Source: Clostridia bacterium
GTDB lineage: Bacteria; Bacillota; Clostridia; Lachnospirales; Anaerotignaceae
Direction of reading: 5' to 3'
Length of the DNA: 64,000 nucleotides
Assembly: GCA_022651385.1 (NCBI GenBank)
Contig: JALCQR010000007.1
Span: forward strand, 111,978-175,977
Below the pieces are notes generated by a model, which worked only from the letters and a program-made list of their open reading frames with translations, ran no database searches and had not been told where the DNA came from. Positions 1-9,066 of this stretch are shown here, piece by piece (the stretch's first letter is position 1; each line of letters opens with the position of its first letter). A program made the translations under genes and the position numbers.

Positions 1-1457
1 AGCTTTGCAGTAACTTCAGGTTCTTTTTCAAGCCGAGAAAGAGGTGCCACAGCCAAGCTGCCCCATTCAATTCCTTCTTCTTTAAATTTCATCATAGCAT
101 CATAAAGTATTTTCTCCATTACTCCTCTTGTTGCGTTTAGCCTTCGTCTTGTTACATCTGCCATGTATCCGTTCATTCCGGCAAACGGTACAAAAACCAT
201 AAAGCCTTCGATTTTGTTTTCAGTATTTAAAGCATAAAAATATCTTTTATCCATTGGATTTTCAAATCCTATACTGCCTAAAGAAAATACCAATTCTCCG
301 CTTTTTTTCATTGTGAACCATTCCTGTGATACTTCTTCAATCTCATTTTCCAATGCCAAATTCCTATTTTTGCGAGGATCATATTCTTTAACAGTAATTC
401 CGGCTTTTGTAGCATGATTAATGTTAAGTCTTACTTTAGCTGCTTTGCCTCCGGCAATGGAATACTCAGGCAAATAAAGTCTTGGTTCTTCACCGCATTT
501 TACACATCCAAGGCCAAGTTTTTCATACTGTTTTAAAAACATGCTGGTGGTATTTATAAATATCAGACTGTAAGCGTTTTCTTTGCAGTAATCTATAATT
601 TCAGTTAAAAATGTCATAAAATCCTCTTTGGCGCAAATTGGATCTCCCAACACTACAACTATGTCTTTTATTATGCCATATGCAATCATGCCTTCTACTG
701 ATTTGCTGAAAAAATAACTTTTATCTTTTTCAAGTGCTAAGTAAGAACCCCAATTTTGTCCATATTTTTTTACTATTTTGCGTGCTTTTTCAGTTTCTCC
801 GTTCATACGTGTTTTTTTGTTTATATATGGAGTCAGCAAAAAAATCAACCCGGTCAGTATGCAAATCCAGCTAAACCAAAAAATAAAACTGTGATAAACA
901 GAATTGTATGTATATATAACTGGCGTCAGATTATTTAAGTCAAAAATTATGTCAACCGTTTCTTTAATACATACTGAAAATGAAGCCATACCCCTTTCTT
1001 TAAGATGAGCCAAAACTGCGTTAAAAAATACAAATGCAGCATAAACAAGAAATATTCGCACTCCTTTTTTGAGAGAATACTTGTCCATTTTTCTGCAATA
1101 ATAATTTTTTGACAATAACAAAAGAAAATAACAAAACACCTCTAAAAGAAACAATGGATTAAATATTTTTTCATGCTGGATAATCAAAAACTGAAATATT
1201 CTTAAAGATAGTGCTACCATAACAATTGACCATGCGGCACTGACCCTTTTATATAACTTCCATGAAACAAGCAAAATAATAAAACCGAGAAATCTTCTTA
1301 TTGCGTGGTGCATCTCGAAATAATGCATTAAGTTCATATCTCGGCTATAGTGAAATATAAAAAGCGGCGAAATTATATTAATAATTGCTAATATAAGTAA
1401 ACAAATAACTGCAATTTTGTTTATTATTCCAATTAATTCTGATAAATTTTTTTTCAT
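1..1457 (-). CDS. DUF2156 phosphatidylglycerol lysyltransferase-like protein, 3' end cut by window
   Basis: A long open frame read from an ATG at 1457, with a GAGGG ribosome site just upstream, runs off the left edge after about 485 codons. The first roughly 230 residues contain several hydrophobic membrane segments. The rest resembles the C-terminal DUF2156 domain of MprF-type enzymes, which transfer an amino acid from charged tRNA to phosphatidylglycerol and so lower the negative charge of the membrane. The stretch reading MADVTRRR followed by N-A-T-R-G and later EWGSLAVAPL is typical of that domain. The membrane part is much shorter than in full MprF, so it is better called DUF2156 than mprF. 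It appears monocistronic and is separated from the next gene by a short AT-rich gap. Substrate specificity cannot be read from the sequence. Confidence 0.8.
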   Translation of the reverse strand, partial: MKKNLSELIGIINKIAVICLLILAIINIISPLFIFHYSRDMNLMHYFEMHHAIRRFLGFIILLVSWKLYKRVSAAWSIVMVALSLRIFQFLIIQHEKIFNPLFLLEVFCYFLLLLSKNYYCRKMDKYSLKKGVRIFLVYAAFVFFNAVLAHLKERGMASFSVCIKETVDIIFDLNNLTPVIYTYNSVYHSFIFWFSWICILTGLIFLLTPYINKKTRMNGETEKARKIVKKYGQNWGSYLALEKDKSYFFSKSVEGMIAYGIIKDIVVVLGDPICAKEDFMTFLTEIIDYCKENAYSLIFINTTSMFLKQYEKLGLGCVKCGEEPRLYLPEYSIAGGKAAKVRLNINHATKAGITVKEYDPRKNRNLALENEIEEVSQEWFTMKKSGELVFSLGSIGFENPMDKRYFYALNTENKIEGFMVFVPFAGMNGYMADVTRRRLNATRGVMEKILYDAMMKFKEEGIEWGSLAVAPLSRLEKEPEVTAK

Positions 1458-1531
1458 TAAAGAGCCCTCAAAAGTATATAATTATTTTATCAATGTTAAA
1501 ACAACAATTTATTAAAATCATAGCAAGTAAA

Positions 1532-2032
1532 CTATTGAGGAAGTTCTTGGTCCAACAAATGAAAAAAGGTTAAAATTTTATTATAGTCATTTTTGCTTCC
1601 ATATAAATTACTGCTAAAAGTCATTTTGTTTTTAAAACTGCTCAGGGCAATTTGAAAATGCGGACGATATTTTATTGAACCGCACATAAATGCATCTATA
1701 ATAGGTGAGCCATCAAAAACAAGTTTTTTTGAATCCAAAATTCCAGTATTAGTCATGCATATATAAGGATTTTTAAGTCTCTTTTTTACAATCATGTAAC
1801 TTTTATTGCTGTTAAACATCCTATTTATAAATTCCAGCTTTAAAAATACATTCATACCCATTAGCTTTGATTTTTTTGTATTCATCTCATTACTAACTTT
1901 TGTTAAAGTTTCTTTAAAGCTTTCTTATATTTTTAATCCCCCGTTTTCCCTTAATTTAACCATTTTTCTTTCACCGTCAAATTGTTTCATAATTTCACCA
2001 TTATTTGATAATATCATCGTTACTTATAGCGC
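1532..2032 (-). pseudogene. decayed condensation-domain/alcohol acetyltransferase-like gene (C-terminal remnant)
   Basis: The open part (1532-1885, 117 codons from an internal ATG) looks like the end of a roughly 430-residue condensation-superfamily protein; the stretch from ICMTNTGILDSKKL to YRPHFQIALSSF is the recognisable part. The same frame continues upstream of the ATG with plausible residues (SFKETLTKVSNE) and then meets a TAA at about 1927, and a second TAA near 2010 interrupts further coding-like sequence (VTMILSNNGEIMKQFDGER). There is no ribosome site before the internal ATG. I read it as a gene that has lost its 5' part and picked up stops. The function of the intact family, acyl or peptidyl condensation, is unlikely to survive. 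Confidence 0.6.
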
Positions 2033-2059
2033 ACTAAATGAGACAATCGCTTTGTTTAT

Positions 2060-2713
2060 TTATAATATTTTCAACAGTTCATCAAGAGTATAAATTTCCT
2101 GATATGGCATATGCTTTTTCATCCCGGATTTATGGTCTCTGTTCAACCATATTTTTTTCCATCCAATTTTAGAACATGGAACAATGTCCCACCAATACCC
2201 TTTGGCAATATGGCAATGTTCCTTTTCTTTCAAGTTCAATTCTTTTTCGGCATACTCAAAAAATGCAAGTTGCGGCTTATACACATGTGTGTCTTGGGCC
2301 AAAATAACTTTATCAAAAATATTGTCAAGCGCTTTCAAGTTATACTGCATAATAGAATATCCTGAATTTGACATTAATGCCAGTTGATATCCATTTTCTT
2401 TTAATGTGTGTAAAGCCTCAAGAACATCAGGAAATGGTTCGATATTTTCATGGACCGACAAAATTTGCTCGTAGTTTTTGTGAAATACATCACATACCAT
2501 CTCCAAATCGCAGTATTCCAATGCTTGATAAATTACCTCATTATATGGAATATAATCTTCAATGGACATTAGCCTATCTTCATAATTTGTAAAAATATTC
2601 CTTGCAGTTTTTCCGTCAAACCCATGTTTTTCTGCAATAACTTCAACAGCATTGTAAATCGGTGATGTGTCAATCAATGTTCCATAACAATCAAAAGTTA
2701 ATATTTTTTCCAT
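2060..2713 (-). CDS. HAD-superfamily hydrolase, haloacid dehalogenase type II-like
   Basis: A 217-residue soluble protein with AAGGAG before its ATG. The HAD nucleophile motif is at residues 8-12 (DCYGT), the Ser of motif II is in LMSNSGY near residue 117, a Lys follows in VYKPQLAFF, and the fourth motif is the WDIVP/GWKKIWLNR stretch typical of the type II haloacid dehalogenase branch. Members cleave phosphate or C-halogen bonds; the substrate here is unknown. A consensus promoter lies about 230 bases upstream, giving an unusually long leader. It is the only intact gene between the decayed condensation gene and the DUF1893 gene. Confidence 0.85.
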   Translation of the reverse strand: MEKILTFDCYGTLIDTSPIYNAVEVIAEKHGFDGKTARNIFTNYEDRLMSIEDYIPYNEVIYQALEYCDLEMVCDVFHKNYEQILSVHENIEPFPDVLEALHTLKENGYQLALMSNSGYSIMQYNLKALDNIFDKVILAQDTHVYKPQLAFFEYAEKELNLKEKEHCHIAKGYWWDIVPCSKIGWKKIWLNRDHKSGMKKHMPYQEIYTLDELLKIL

Positions 2714-2943
2714 CTCATAATCTCCTTTATTTTTGCCTCGTGATATATGTTCTTTTCTGGTGCTTTGTACAGGTCATTAAATTTAATAAGCACACTATTA
2801 AACATGAACAATATGTAAAATCATTCTATTCGACATCAGCAAATAACTGGATAACTTCAGCAGATTAAGTCATTGTACACGAAACAAATTTAAAGTTATG
2901 TAATAGTTACTTAAAACATCATTTTAAATGTTTTCTTATATGT

Positions 2944-2971
2944 ATTATACAGAAAGTTTTTTGTATGTCAA
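2944..2971 (-). promoter_or_regulatory. sigma-A type promoter for the HAD gene
   Basis: On the minus strand TTGACA (2966-2971) and TATAAT (2944-2949) match the consensus exactly with a 16-base spacer. Transcription would run toward the HAD gene, leaving a 5' leader of roughly 225 bases. The rest of the gap 2714-3161 is AT-rich and shows no gene. Confidence 0.65.
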
Positions 2972-3035
2972 TATGTCTTGAACTCTTAGGAATAAGCAAA
3001 TATCAAAATTAATATCTGCCATCTTTTGGGCAAAA

Positions 3036-3088
3036 GCATAACCTTCAAATTGATATATTTATATTGCATCAGTTTGAAGGTTTTATGC
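3036..3088. terminator. inverted repeat downstream of the DUF1893 gene
   Basis: GCATAACCTTCAAA (3036-3049) is mirrored by TTTGAAGGTTTTATGC (3073-3088) around a 23-base AT-rich loop. It lies about 75 bases past the DUF1893 stop on the minus strand and may act as a weak terminator, although the U-run is poor. It could also be a simple palindrome between two transcription units. Confidence 0.4.
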
Positions 3089-3161
3089 AAAATTTTTATG
3101 TACTTTTTAAAATCTCTGCAAATTGCTTTAGTAGAACAAACTATTAATTATTACAATCAGG

Positions 3162-3635
3162 TTAATTAGTAGTATTAGGATTCCATTCACAAACATTGTG
3201 GGGTTCGTCGTTATTTTTAAATCTTTCTTTAAGGAAGTTCCATTGTTCTTCCTGTTTATCATGTTCAGATAAAAATTTTTCAATAGGGCAAACTTTGTTT
3301 TCATCCTTTGAAGATTTTACAAGAGGTATTAATTCTTTATAATCAAATTTTATACTGCTTTTTTTAAATAACTTTAAACCGCATTCGGACATCTTTACTG
3401 CATGACATTCTACAATGTTTAATTTAGTAAGAATAATCCCTACAGCCATTCCTGCTTGGTTAGTGTATAAAATATACGGCTCATCTTCAGAGAAATTTCC
3501 TCGAAAATACTCCTTATACATTTCAGAAACAGGGCTTTTACTGCTTTTCCAAACAATATTATTGTTTTTGTCTGTTAAAATAGCCAATAATTCTTTTGAT
3601 TCTACTTTAATTAAAAGTTTTGAATCCATATTCAT
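3162..3635 (-). CDS. DUF1893 family protein
   Basis: A 157-residue protein with AGGAGAGATG upstream of the start. The central part (ILYTNQAGMAVGIILTKL, then CHAVKMSECGLKLFKKSSIKF) and the conserved Cys-Pro in VCPIEKFL match DUF1893, a small family with a structurally known Thermotoga member but no established function. The C-terminal 40 residues after the CPIE motif are charged and extend beyond the usual domain. Just upstream is a 23-codon open remnant ending in KASENAVIEIEKTAAAE, which may be the tail of a lost gene. Confidence 0.75.
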   Translation of the reverse strand: MNMDSKLLIKVESKELLAILTDKNNNIVWKSSKSPVSEMYKEYFRGNFSEDEPYILYTNQAGMAVGIILTKLNIVECHAVKMSECGLKLFKKSSIKFDYKELIPLVKSSKDENKVCPIEKFLSEHDKQEEQWNFLKERFKNNDEPHNVCEWNPNTTN

Positions 3636-3716
3636 CTCTCCTATTATTCCGCAGCAGCTGTCTTTTCTATTTCAATGACAGCATTTTCGGAAGCTTTGCA
3701 ACTTGAATACAATAGC

Positions 3717-3777
3717 AATATGGATGATTTTCAGTTAAATAAAATTAATATATTTCATTCTGAAAATCATCCATATT
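3717..3777. repeat. 18-bp perfect inverted repeat (terminator-like) after the patB gene
   Basis: AATATGGATGATTTTCAG (3717-3734) is matched perfectly by its reverse complement at 3760-3777 around a 25-base AT-rich loop. It begins about 20 bases after the aminotransferase stop and could terminate that transcript. The better U-run (ATTTTTT) is on the plus strand, where no gene ends. A small mobile palindrome is the alternative. Confidence 0.5.
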
Positions 3778-3795
3778 TTTTAAAAGATTAAGAAA

Positions 3796-4977
3796 TTATA
3801 AATTATCGACAGCCTTTTTAATTCTTTCAAGGCCTTCCATTACCATAGCTCTTGGGGTTGCAAAATTGAATCTCATAAAGCCAAAACCAGCTTCTTCGCC
3901 GAAAGTTGTACCATCGTTTAATAATACTTTTGCTTTTTTAAACATAAAATCGCTCAATTCTTTCTGAGTATTAAATCCAAGGTCTCTGCAGTCAAGCCAA
4001 ATCATAAATGTTGCTTCAGGTTCTATAGCGTGTATTTTAGGAATATTTTCGTTTATGTATTTTACAGCCTGATTTTTTGTTTCATTTAAGTAAGCAACAC
4101 ATTGGTTAGCATAATCTTCGCCATGATTATAGCATTCCATGAGTGCGATATTTCCGAAAATATTTCTTCCCATGCCTTTATTGTATGTTTGCTGATTCAT
4201 CATTCTTTGGTAAATTTCCTTACTGTGTGTGAACCATGCAGCTGTTCTAAAACCAGCAACGTTAAATGTCTTAGCTGGGTTAATAAATGTTACGGAGTGA
4301 TTTGCAAATTCTTCTGATATAGAGCAGAATGGAACAAATTCAAGACCGTCAAAAACTATATCCGCATGAATTTCGTCAACGCCAATCATAACATTATACT
4401 TTAAGCATAAGTTACCCATTTTTGTTAATTCTTCTTTTGTGAAAAGTCTTCCTGTTGGATTTTGAGGATTACAAATTAATAATATCTTGGCTTTTGAATC
4501 TTTTAACTTTTCTTCAAGGTCTTCAAAGTCAATTTCATATCTTCCATCTTTTAATGAAAGTTCATTATATACAAGCTGGCGTCCGTTATTCTTTACTAAA
4601 GCATGGAATGGAGGATATACTGGAGTCTGAAGTATAACCTTATCACCAACACTTGAAAATTCTTTTACAAACCAAATAATTGCTGGTATAACACATGGAG
4701 AATAATCTATATAATCAGGGTTCAAATCTGTATTATGCCTTACTTTATACCATCTTGCAATGCTTTTTTCAAACTCATTGCTGATATATGGGTACCCGAA
4801 GTGTCCTAATTCAGCCCTTTTTATAACACCTTCTTTAACTTCTACAGGGCTTGGAAACTCTGTATCAGCAATCCAAAAAGGAAGTACATCTTCTGGGCAA
4901 AGCGATGGGTCAAACTTCTTTGCATCTGTGCCTCTCCTATTAACACCTTTATCAAAGTCATAAATATGTATACTCAT
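3796..4977 (-). CDS. patB: MalY/PatB family PLP-dependent C-S lyase (aminotransferase fold)
   Basis: A 393-residue fold-type I PLP enzyme with GGAGAG before the ATG. The opening FPFWIAD-like stretch (VLPFWIADTEFPSP, residues 31-44), NPQNPTGR (170-177), DEIHAD (201-206) and the PLP lysine K236 in NPAKTF are those of cystathionine beta-lyase/PatB proteins, which split cystathionine or cysteine conjugates to a thiol, ammonia and pyruvate. Length is typical. It follows a DcuC-type carrier by 46 bases and the two probably form one transcript, suggesting uptake or exchange of an organic acid or amino-acid-like substrate coupled to its cleavage. MalY-like repressor activity cannot be excluded. Confidence 0.85.
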   Translation of the reverse strand: MSIHIYDFDKGVNRRGTDAKKFDPSLCPEDVLPFWIADTEFPSPVEVKEGVIKRAELGHFGYPYISNEFEKSIARWYKVRHNTDLNPDYIDYSPCVIPAIIWFVKEFSSVGDKVILQTPVYPPFHALVKNNGRQLVYNELSLKDGRYEIDFEDLEEKLKDSKAKILLICNPQNPTGRLFTKEELTKMGNLCLKYNVMIGVDEIHADIVFDGLEFVPFCSISEEFANHSVTFINPAKTFNVAGFRTAAWFTHSKEIYQRMMNQQTYNKGMGRNIFGNIALMECYNHGEDYANQCVAYLNETKNQAVKYINENIPKIHAIEPEATFMIWLDCRDLGFNTQKELSDFMFKKAKVLLNDGTTFGEEAGFGFMRFNFATPRAMVMEGLERIKKAVDNL

Positions 4978-5023
4978 GGTTAAACTCTCCTATTCTTTTA
5001 AAAATTTTCTTTGTTACCTTGTA

Positions 5024-6385
5024 TTAAACAACTATATATGAAACAATCATATTGCATATAAACATAAATACTGCAGGTACAGAACACCTTTTAACGATGT
5101 CTGTAATTTCAAGTTCTGCCATACCTGAAATTGCAATAACAACGCCTGCAACAGGTGACATACAACGACCTATTCCGGAAGAAAGCTGCATTGGCAAAGC
5201 TATTGTTTCTGTAGAAACACCCATACTTGCTGTTACGTCAGGTACAAGTGGACCAAAAGCATACCATGAAGCATTACCAGAACCTAAAAGCATACCGGCA
5301 AATAAAGTGATTAATGACATTAAGGTCATTGTAATAAAAGGTGCACTTTTTACAGTTGCAAGACCATTTGATAAAATTGTAATACCGCCAAGAAGTTTAA
5401 TTGCCTGAGCAAATACAGCGGCACCAATCAAAATACTTACTACATTCGCGAATGACTCTCCCATGGCTTTAAGAATAACAACAAAGTCACTTGTAACACT
5501 TTTTTTGTCCTTGCGGCGTATTAACTCAAGGAGAAATACAAAGCACATACCTATAAGATTTGCAGTTACAACATCAAGATTAATGCTTGGAATAAACGCA
5601 AAGATTGTAATAAGTACTAATGGAATAACCGGAAGAACAGCATATATTGTCGGACAATTTACATTTTCAACCTTTTCTGATTTTTCAATTGCTCCGCCTT
5701 CCTTAGCTGTCTTTTTATCCATGTGACGCAGATAAATCGGAAGAAATATTGCACATATTATGATTAGTGCAATTGCTGTTTTTGCCTGGTAGGTTAAAAA
5801 GTACTTCATAATTGGCATGCCAACTACCTTTTCAGCTGCAAAAATCGCACTGGAATCATTTGGACCCCAGTCAACAAAGCCACACATAATCATAACCGTA
5901 GCTGCACTAAGTTTGCTTATTCCCAGTGATGTTAATATCGGGAAAGCAATAGCCATAAGAAGCATACCAAGACCAGCATGGCTTGTAATAACTAACTTAA
6001 GTAAAGTTCCTATTACAAATAAAAAGCTTAATACTACATAAGGATTTTTAATATTTGATAGAGGTTTTGTAGCTAAATAAGCTAATTTTGTGGAAGCTCC
6101 GATATGCGACATATAAACAGCATATCCGGTAACCATCATAAGTATTAAACCAACGCCTGAAACATTAGATTTAAACGCATTTGATGTAAAAGCAAATACA
6201 TCAACTATTACATTACCCGTAGTATTTTCACCCAATACGGATGTTCCTGTAAAAATAGAGAATCCCAATAACACAAGGATACCTGAAATCATAAATACAA
6301 ATACAGAATTGTATTTTTTTATTACAAGAGTTGCAACTACCGCAATAAATATAATTGTAGCAATTACAGAAAAAGCACTATTCAT
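5024..6385 (-). CDS. dcuC: DcuC-family C4-dicarboxylate/anion carrier
   Basis: A 453-residue integral membrane protein with about a dozen hydrophobic segments, preceded by GGAGGGAATT. The sequence carries DcuC-family hallmarks, including the CGFVDWGPNDSSAIFAAE stretch near residue 180 and the GSGNASWYAFGPLVP stretch near residue 375. DcuC proteins exchange C4-dicarboxylates across the membrane in anaerobes. It is the first gene of a two-gene unit with patB. The 330-base region upstream carries repeated motifs that could be operators, and a MarR gene lies beyond it. The transported substrate in this operon is not known and need not be succinate. Confidence 0.83.
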   Translation of the reverse strand: MNSAFSVIATIIFIAVVATLVIKKYNSVFVFMISGILVLLGFSIFTGTSVLGENTTGNVIVDVFAFTSNAFKSNVSGVGLILMMVTGYAVYMSHIGASTKLAYLATKPLSNIKNPYVVLSFLFVIGTLLKLVITSHAGLGMLLMAIAFPILTSLGISKLSAATVMIMCGFVDWGPNDSSAIFAAEKVVGMPIMKYFLTYQAKTAIALIIICAIFLPIYLRHMDKKTAKEGGAIEKSEKVENVNCPTIYAVLPVIPLVLITIFAFIPSINLDVVTANLIGMCFVFLLELIRRKDKKSVTSDFVVILKAMGESFANVVSILIGAAVFAQAIKLLGGITILSNGLATVKSAPFITMTLMSLITLFAGMLLGSGNASWYAFGPLVPDVTASMGVSTETIALPMQLSSGIGRCMSPVAGVVIAISGMAELEITDIVKRCSVPAVFMFICNMIVSYIVV

Positions 6386-6466
6386 AATTCCCTCCTATAT
6401 TCTGATATTATTAATTCATTTAGCTTTTGAAATACATTGTCGACATATATTTTGAAAAAGCGTTTC

Positions 6467-6563
6467 GATATACCTTATAATCCATATATTAGTATCTTAA
6501 TTCACAAGAATTTATATAGCACATATATGGTTTAGATGATATACCTTATATTTAGATTCTAAA
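6467..6563. promoter_or_regulatory. candidate operator region upstream of dcuC
   Basis: The gap 6386-6719 holds two identical copies of GATATACCTTATA (6467-6479 and 6538-6550), 71 bases apart, and directly after the second the odd palindrome TTTAGATTCTAAA (6551-6563). Sites of this size fit the dimeric MarR-type regulator encoded next door at 6720-7238. That link is inferred from position only. Confidence 0.45.
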
Positions 6564-6639
6564 CAACATGCATAAACTTGTCAAGAGATATTTATGCTGT
6601 TTTGAATTCATTTTTTTTGTGCAAATTGATGAAAAGCCA

Positions 6640-6690
6640 AAAAAAAATCAAATTTTATTTGCGAAAATATGCAACAAATAAAATTTGATT
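6640..6690 (-). terminator. Rho-independent terminator of the marR gene
   Basis: CAAATAAAATTTGATT (6675-6690) pairs perfectly with AATCAAATTTTATTTG (6646-6661), and the minus-strand transcript then reads a run of nine U. It sits 30 bases after the MarR stop and separates marR from dcuC transcription. Confidence 0.75.
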
Positions 6691-6719
6691 ATGGTATTCT
6701 TAGTAATATTAATGTTATT

Positions 6720-7238
6720 TTAAGTGCTTTGTTTTTTCATTTCCTTTTTTAATGCTTTCTTTTTCTTATCTCGCTCAAGCTGAATATTTCTTCTAATATT
6801 CAGCCAAGTTTCCAATACGCTGAAAGTAAGGTTTATATCATCTTGTGAAAACTGTTCACGAACCTTATCCATAGACTCACCAAAATGGATTTTATCATAA
6901 GCTCTATGTACACTGTCAAGCTCTTTACCTTTATCAGTTAAATATAGGTGATATTTGTTATCATTATCTTCAGATACTTCTCTATAAATCAATCCTTTTG
7001 ATTCTAACTTTTTTAAGATTTGAGAAATAGCCCCTTTTGTCTTTACATATTCTTTGGCAAGCTCTGTAACTGTAGTACCAGAGTTATCAGCTATTCTTTT
7101 TAATGTATGAACCTCAACAGCAGTATATGTTTCACCTGTCCCATAGTCATGAGATATTTTAGAATTCATATAAATATTTGATATCTGATGCAATATATCA
7201 ACAGCATCCACATCGGTGTAGGCTTTAATTTCTTTCAT
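6720..7238 (-). CDS. MarR-family transcriptional regulator
   Basis: A 172-residue protein with AGAGGT before the start. The winged helix is clear: GTTVTELAKEYVKTKGAIS as helix-turn-helix (about residues 54-72), followed by ILKKLESKGLIYRE and the wing DNKYHLYLTDKGKEL. MarR proteins bind short palindromes as dimers and are released by small ligands or oxidants. It ends at a strong terminator, so it is its own unit, but it lies directly upstream of dcuC-patB and is the best candidate for their regulator. The Lys-rich C-terminus (DKKKKALKKEMKK) is unusual. Confidence 0.88.
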   Translation of the reverse strand: MKEIKAYTDVDAVDILHQISNIYMNSKISHDYGTGETYTAVEVHTLKRIADNSGTTVTELAKEYVKTKGAISQILKKLESKGLIYREVSEDNDNKYHLYLTDKGKELDSVHRAYDKIHFGESMDKVREQFSQDDINLTFSVLETWLNIRRNIQLERDKKKKALKKEMKKQST

Positions 7239-7604
7239 TATATATTTACCTCTTTCTGCAATTCAATTGATAAATTGTTAAGCTTAATGCAGCACTTATT
7301 CAAATCTAAAGCAAGCATATCGCTGGGAGTTTTTAACTTGAATTTTTTTCTATATTAATAGTTTTAGCAAAGTCCTTGTCTATTTGGAATTTCTGCATGA
7401 GCTTTTGCCTTAGAATATTGAATTATACCTGCATTATGTTTTCTTACCAAAAAAACATCCAATTATTCTGTTGAACTGGTAATCTGTTTTGTTGCCGAAT
7501 TATGACATCCAATCTGACTCTTGTACTTAAATTAGCTTACATGGCTGGTTCTCACGGAGAGATAGAATAGTAATTTTCATGTTACGGCTTATCGTACTTT
7601 TTTG

Positions 7605-7735
7605 TATACTCTACTTATTTATCATTGTTATCAATACTACCGTCTCAACGTGGCACGATACCTTCTGATTGATGTCAAGTTCTGTGCCCGTTTACGGAAA
7701 CATATCCTGTCAAAACGGAAACATGTCCACACCTC
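7605..7735. repeat. non-coding IS-end-like segment, left copy
   Basis: No gene is seen in 7239-8022. Within it, 7605-7735 shares blocks in the same order with 55561-55705: ACTTATTTATC, ACTACCGTCTC, then one or two GGAAACATATCC-type motifs (7695 and 7715 here). CCGTCTCGACCTGG recurs at 7999. The blocks resemble the tandem end repeats of IS21-like elements; the family name is my inference. An inverted CTGTCTC/GAGACAG pair lies at 7892-7912. The segment marks the switch from AT-rich chromosome to the GC-richer island. Confidence 0.5.
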
Positions 7736-8022
7736 TGATATCGCGCATTCACAGTTGCAAGCAGATGCAAACTGTGACAAAATTGACATTCACATCAAGG
7801 TCTTGACCATTGAAGTCTATGGGAACAAGTCTGTATAAAGCCTTTGCTACCTATATAATGCAAGGCAATCTTACACTGCTGCTCCCTGCCGCTGTCTCGA
7901 CAGTTGAGACAGTGAAAACCGCTCAACTTCTACACAATTCATCCGCTCTGAGCACGAATTTGCCATACACTCGCAGGGAGTTGAGTTGCCGGATTTCACC
8001 GTCTCGACCTGGAATCCGATCC

Positions 8023-9066
8023 TTATTTCTTTGTGTTTTCTTCTAATTCCAGCATATACTTATCAAAATCAGACATGAACAATCTATCCTGGATGACACG
8101 GTATTTTTCAAATTCTGTCTCAGCATGAAGCTTTGCAATTTCTGCGGACACCTTACCCGCATCCTGTAAAATACCATAGTCAAACATTTCAATGAAGCTG
8201 TTGAGCCTCTTTTCCCAGTCCTGCATCGTAAGCGGGATATGGCGCAAGGTCATGTTTTCAGCAAAATCCAAATATGCCGTAACCATACGATTCAGCTGCT
8301 TCATTTCATCCTGACTCAAATAATTCTTAGCAACCGTAACATCACTTTTCTTAATCTTTCCTTCCGGTGCATCTGCCCAGGTGGTTAATCCCATATGCTC
8401 TTTTGTGTGATCGGCTCTTTCCACGATCAGCTCAGCCGCTGTATGCCCATGCACTGCGTAATGCATTTTATTCTGAACGGTCGCATAGAATCTTCTCGTC
8501 GTTGCAGAATTTTTGTCATAGTCAATGGCTGTCGCATACAGGTCAGTGATCTTCTGATAGAACTTTCTTTCGCTGGCACGGATCTCTCGGATGCGCTCTA
8601 ACTGCTCGTCGAAATACTTCTCTGTCAGATACGTTCCGCGCTTCAGCCGTTCATCATCCATGACCCAGCCTTTGATGGTGTAGTCCTTGGCGATCTGGTT
8701 TACCCATTTACGAAACTGTACGGCACGCTCGGAATTGACCTTAAAACCTACAGCAATGATCATTTGAAGGTTATAGTGTTTGGTATCACGTGTCACCTGG
8801 CGAGACCCTTCCGTTTGAACTATCCGGAAATTCCGGATAGTTGAATCTTCCTCAAGCTCTGAATCAGAATAAATCTTCTTGATATGCTCATTGATTGTAC
8901 GAACATCCACATCGTACAAGGTGGCCATCATTTTCTGTGTCAGCCATATATTTTCATCCTCGTAGCGCATCTCTATGCTGTCCTGCTGATCACCTACAGA
9001 GGCAACATAGGTTAAGTATTCTGCTGCGCTGGAACGGATGGTTATTTCATCTTTTTTCTTTGCCAA
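8023..9066 (-). CDS. rhuM: RhuM family (virulence RhuM/KilA-N-like) protein
   Basis: A 347-residue soluble protein starting at TTG (9066) with AGGAGG at ideal spacing. The N-terminal half has the RhuM signature: WLTQKMMATLYDVDVRTIN, then ESDSE-type linker, RNFRIVQTEGSRQVTR and YNLQMIIAVGFKVNSERAVQFRKW. RhuM proteins were first named in Salmonella SPI-3 and frequently lie in type I restriction loci; their biochemical role is not settled, and a DNA-binding or toxin role has been proposed. Here it follows a truncated hsdM with a 25-base overlap. It is the last gene of the minus-strand defence cassette. Confidence 0.85.
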   Translation of the reverse strand: MAKKKDEITIRSSAAEYLTYVASVGDQQDSIEMRYEDENIWLTQKMMATLYDVDVRTINEHIKKIYSDSELEEDSTIRNFRIVQTEGSRQVTRDTKHYNLQMIIAVGFKVNSERAVQFRKWVNQIAKDYTIKGWVMDDERLKRGTYLTEKYFDEQLERIREIRASERKFYQKITDLYATAIDYDKNSATTRRFYATVQNKMHYAVHGHTAAELIVERADHTKEHMGLTTWADAPEGKIKKSDVTVAKNYLSQDEMKQLNRMVTAYLDFAENMTLRHIPLTMQDWEKRLNSFIEMFDYGILQDAGKVSAEIAKLHAETEFEKYRVIQDRLFMSDFDKYMLELEENTKK

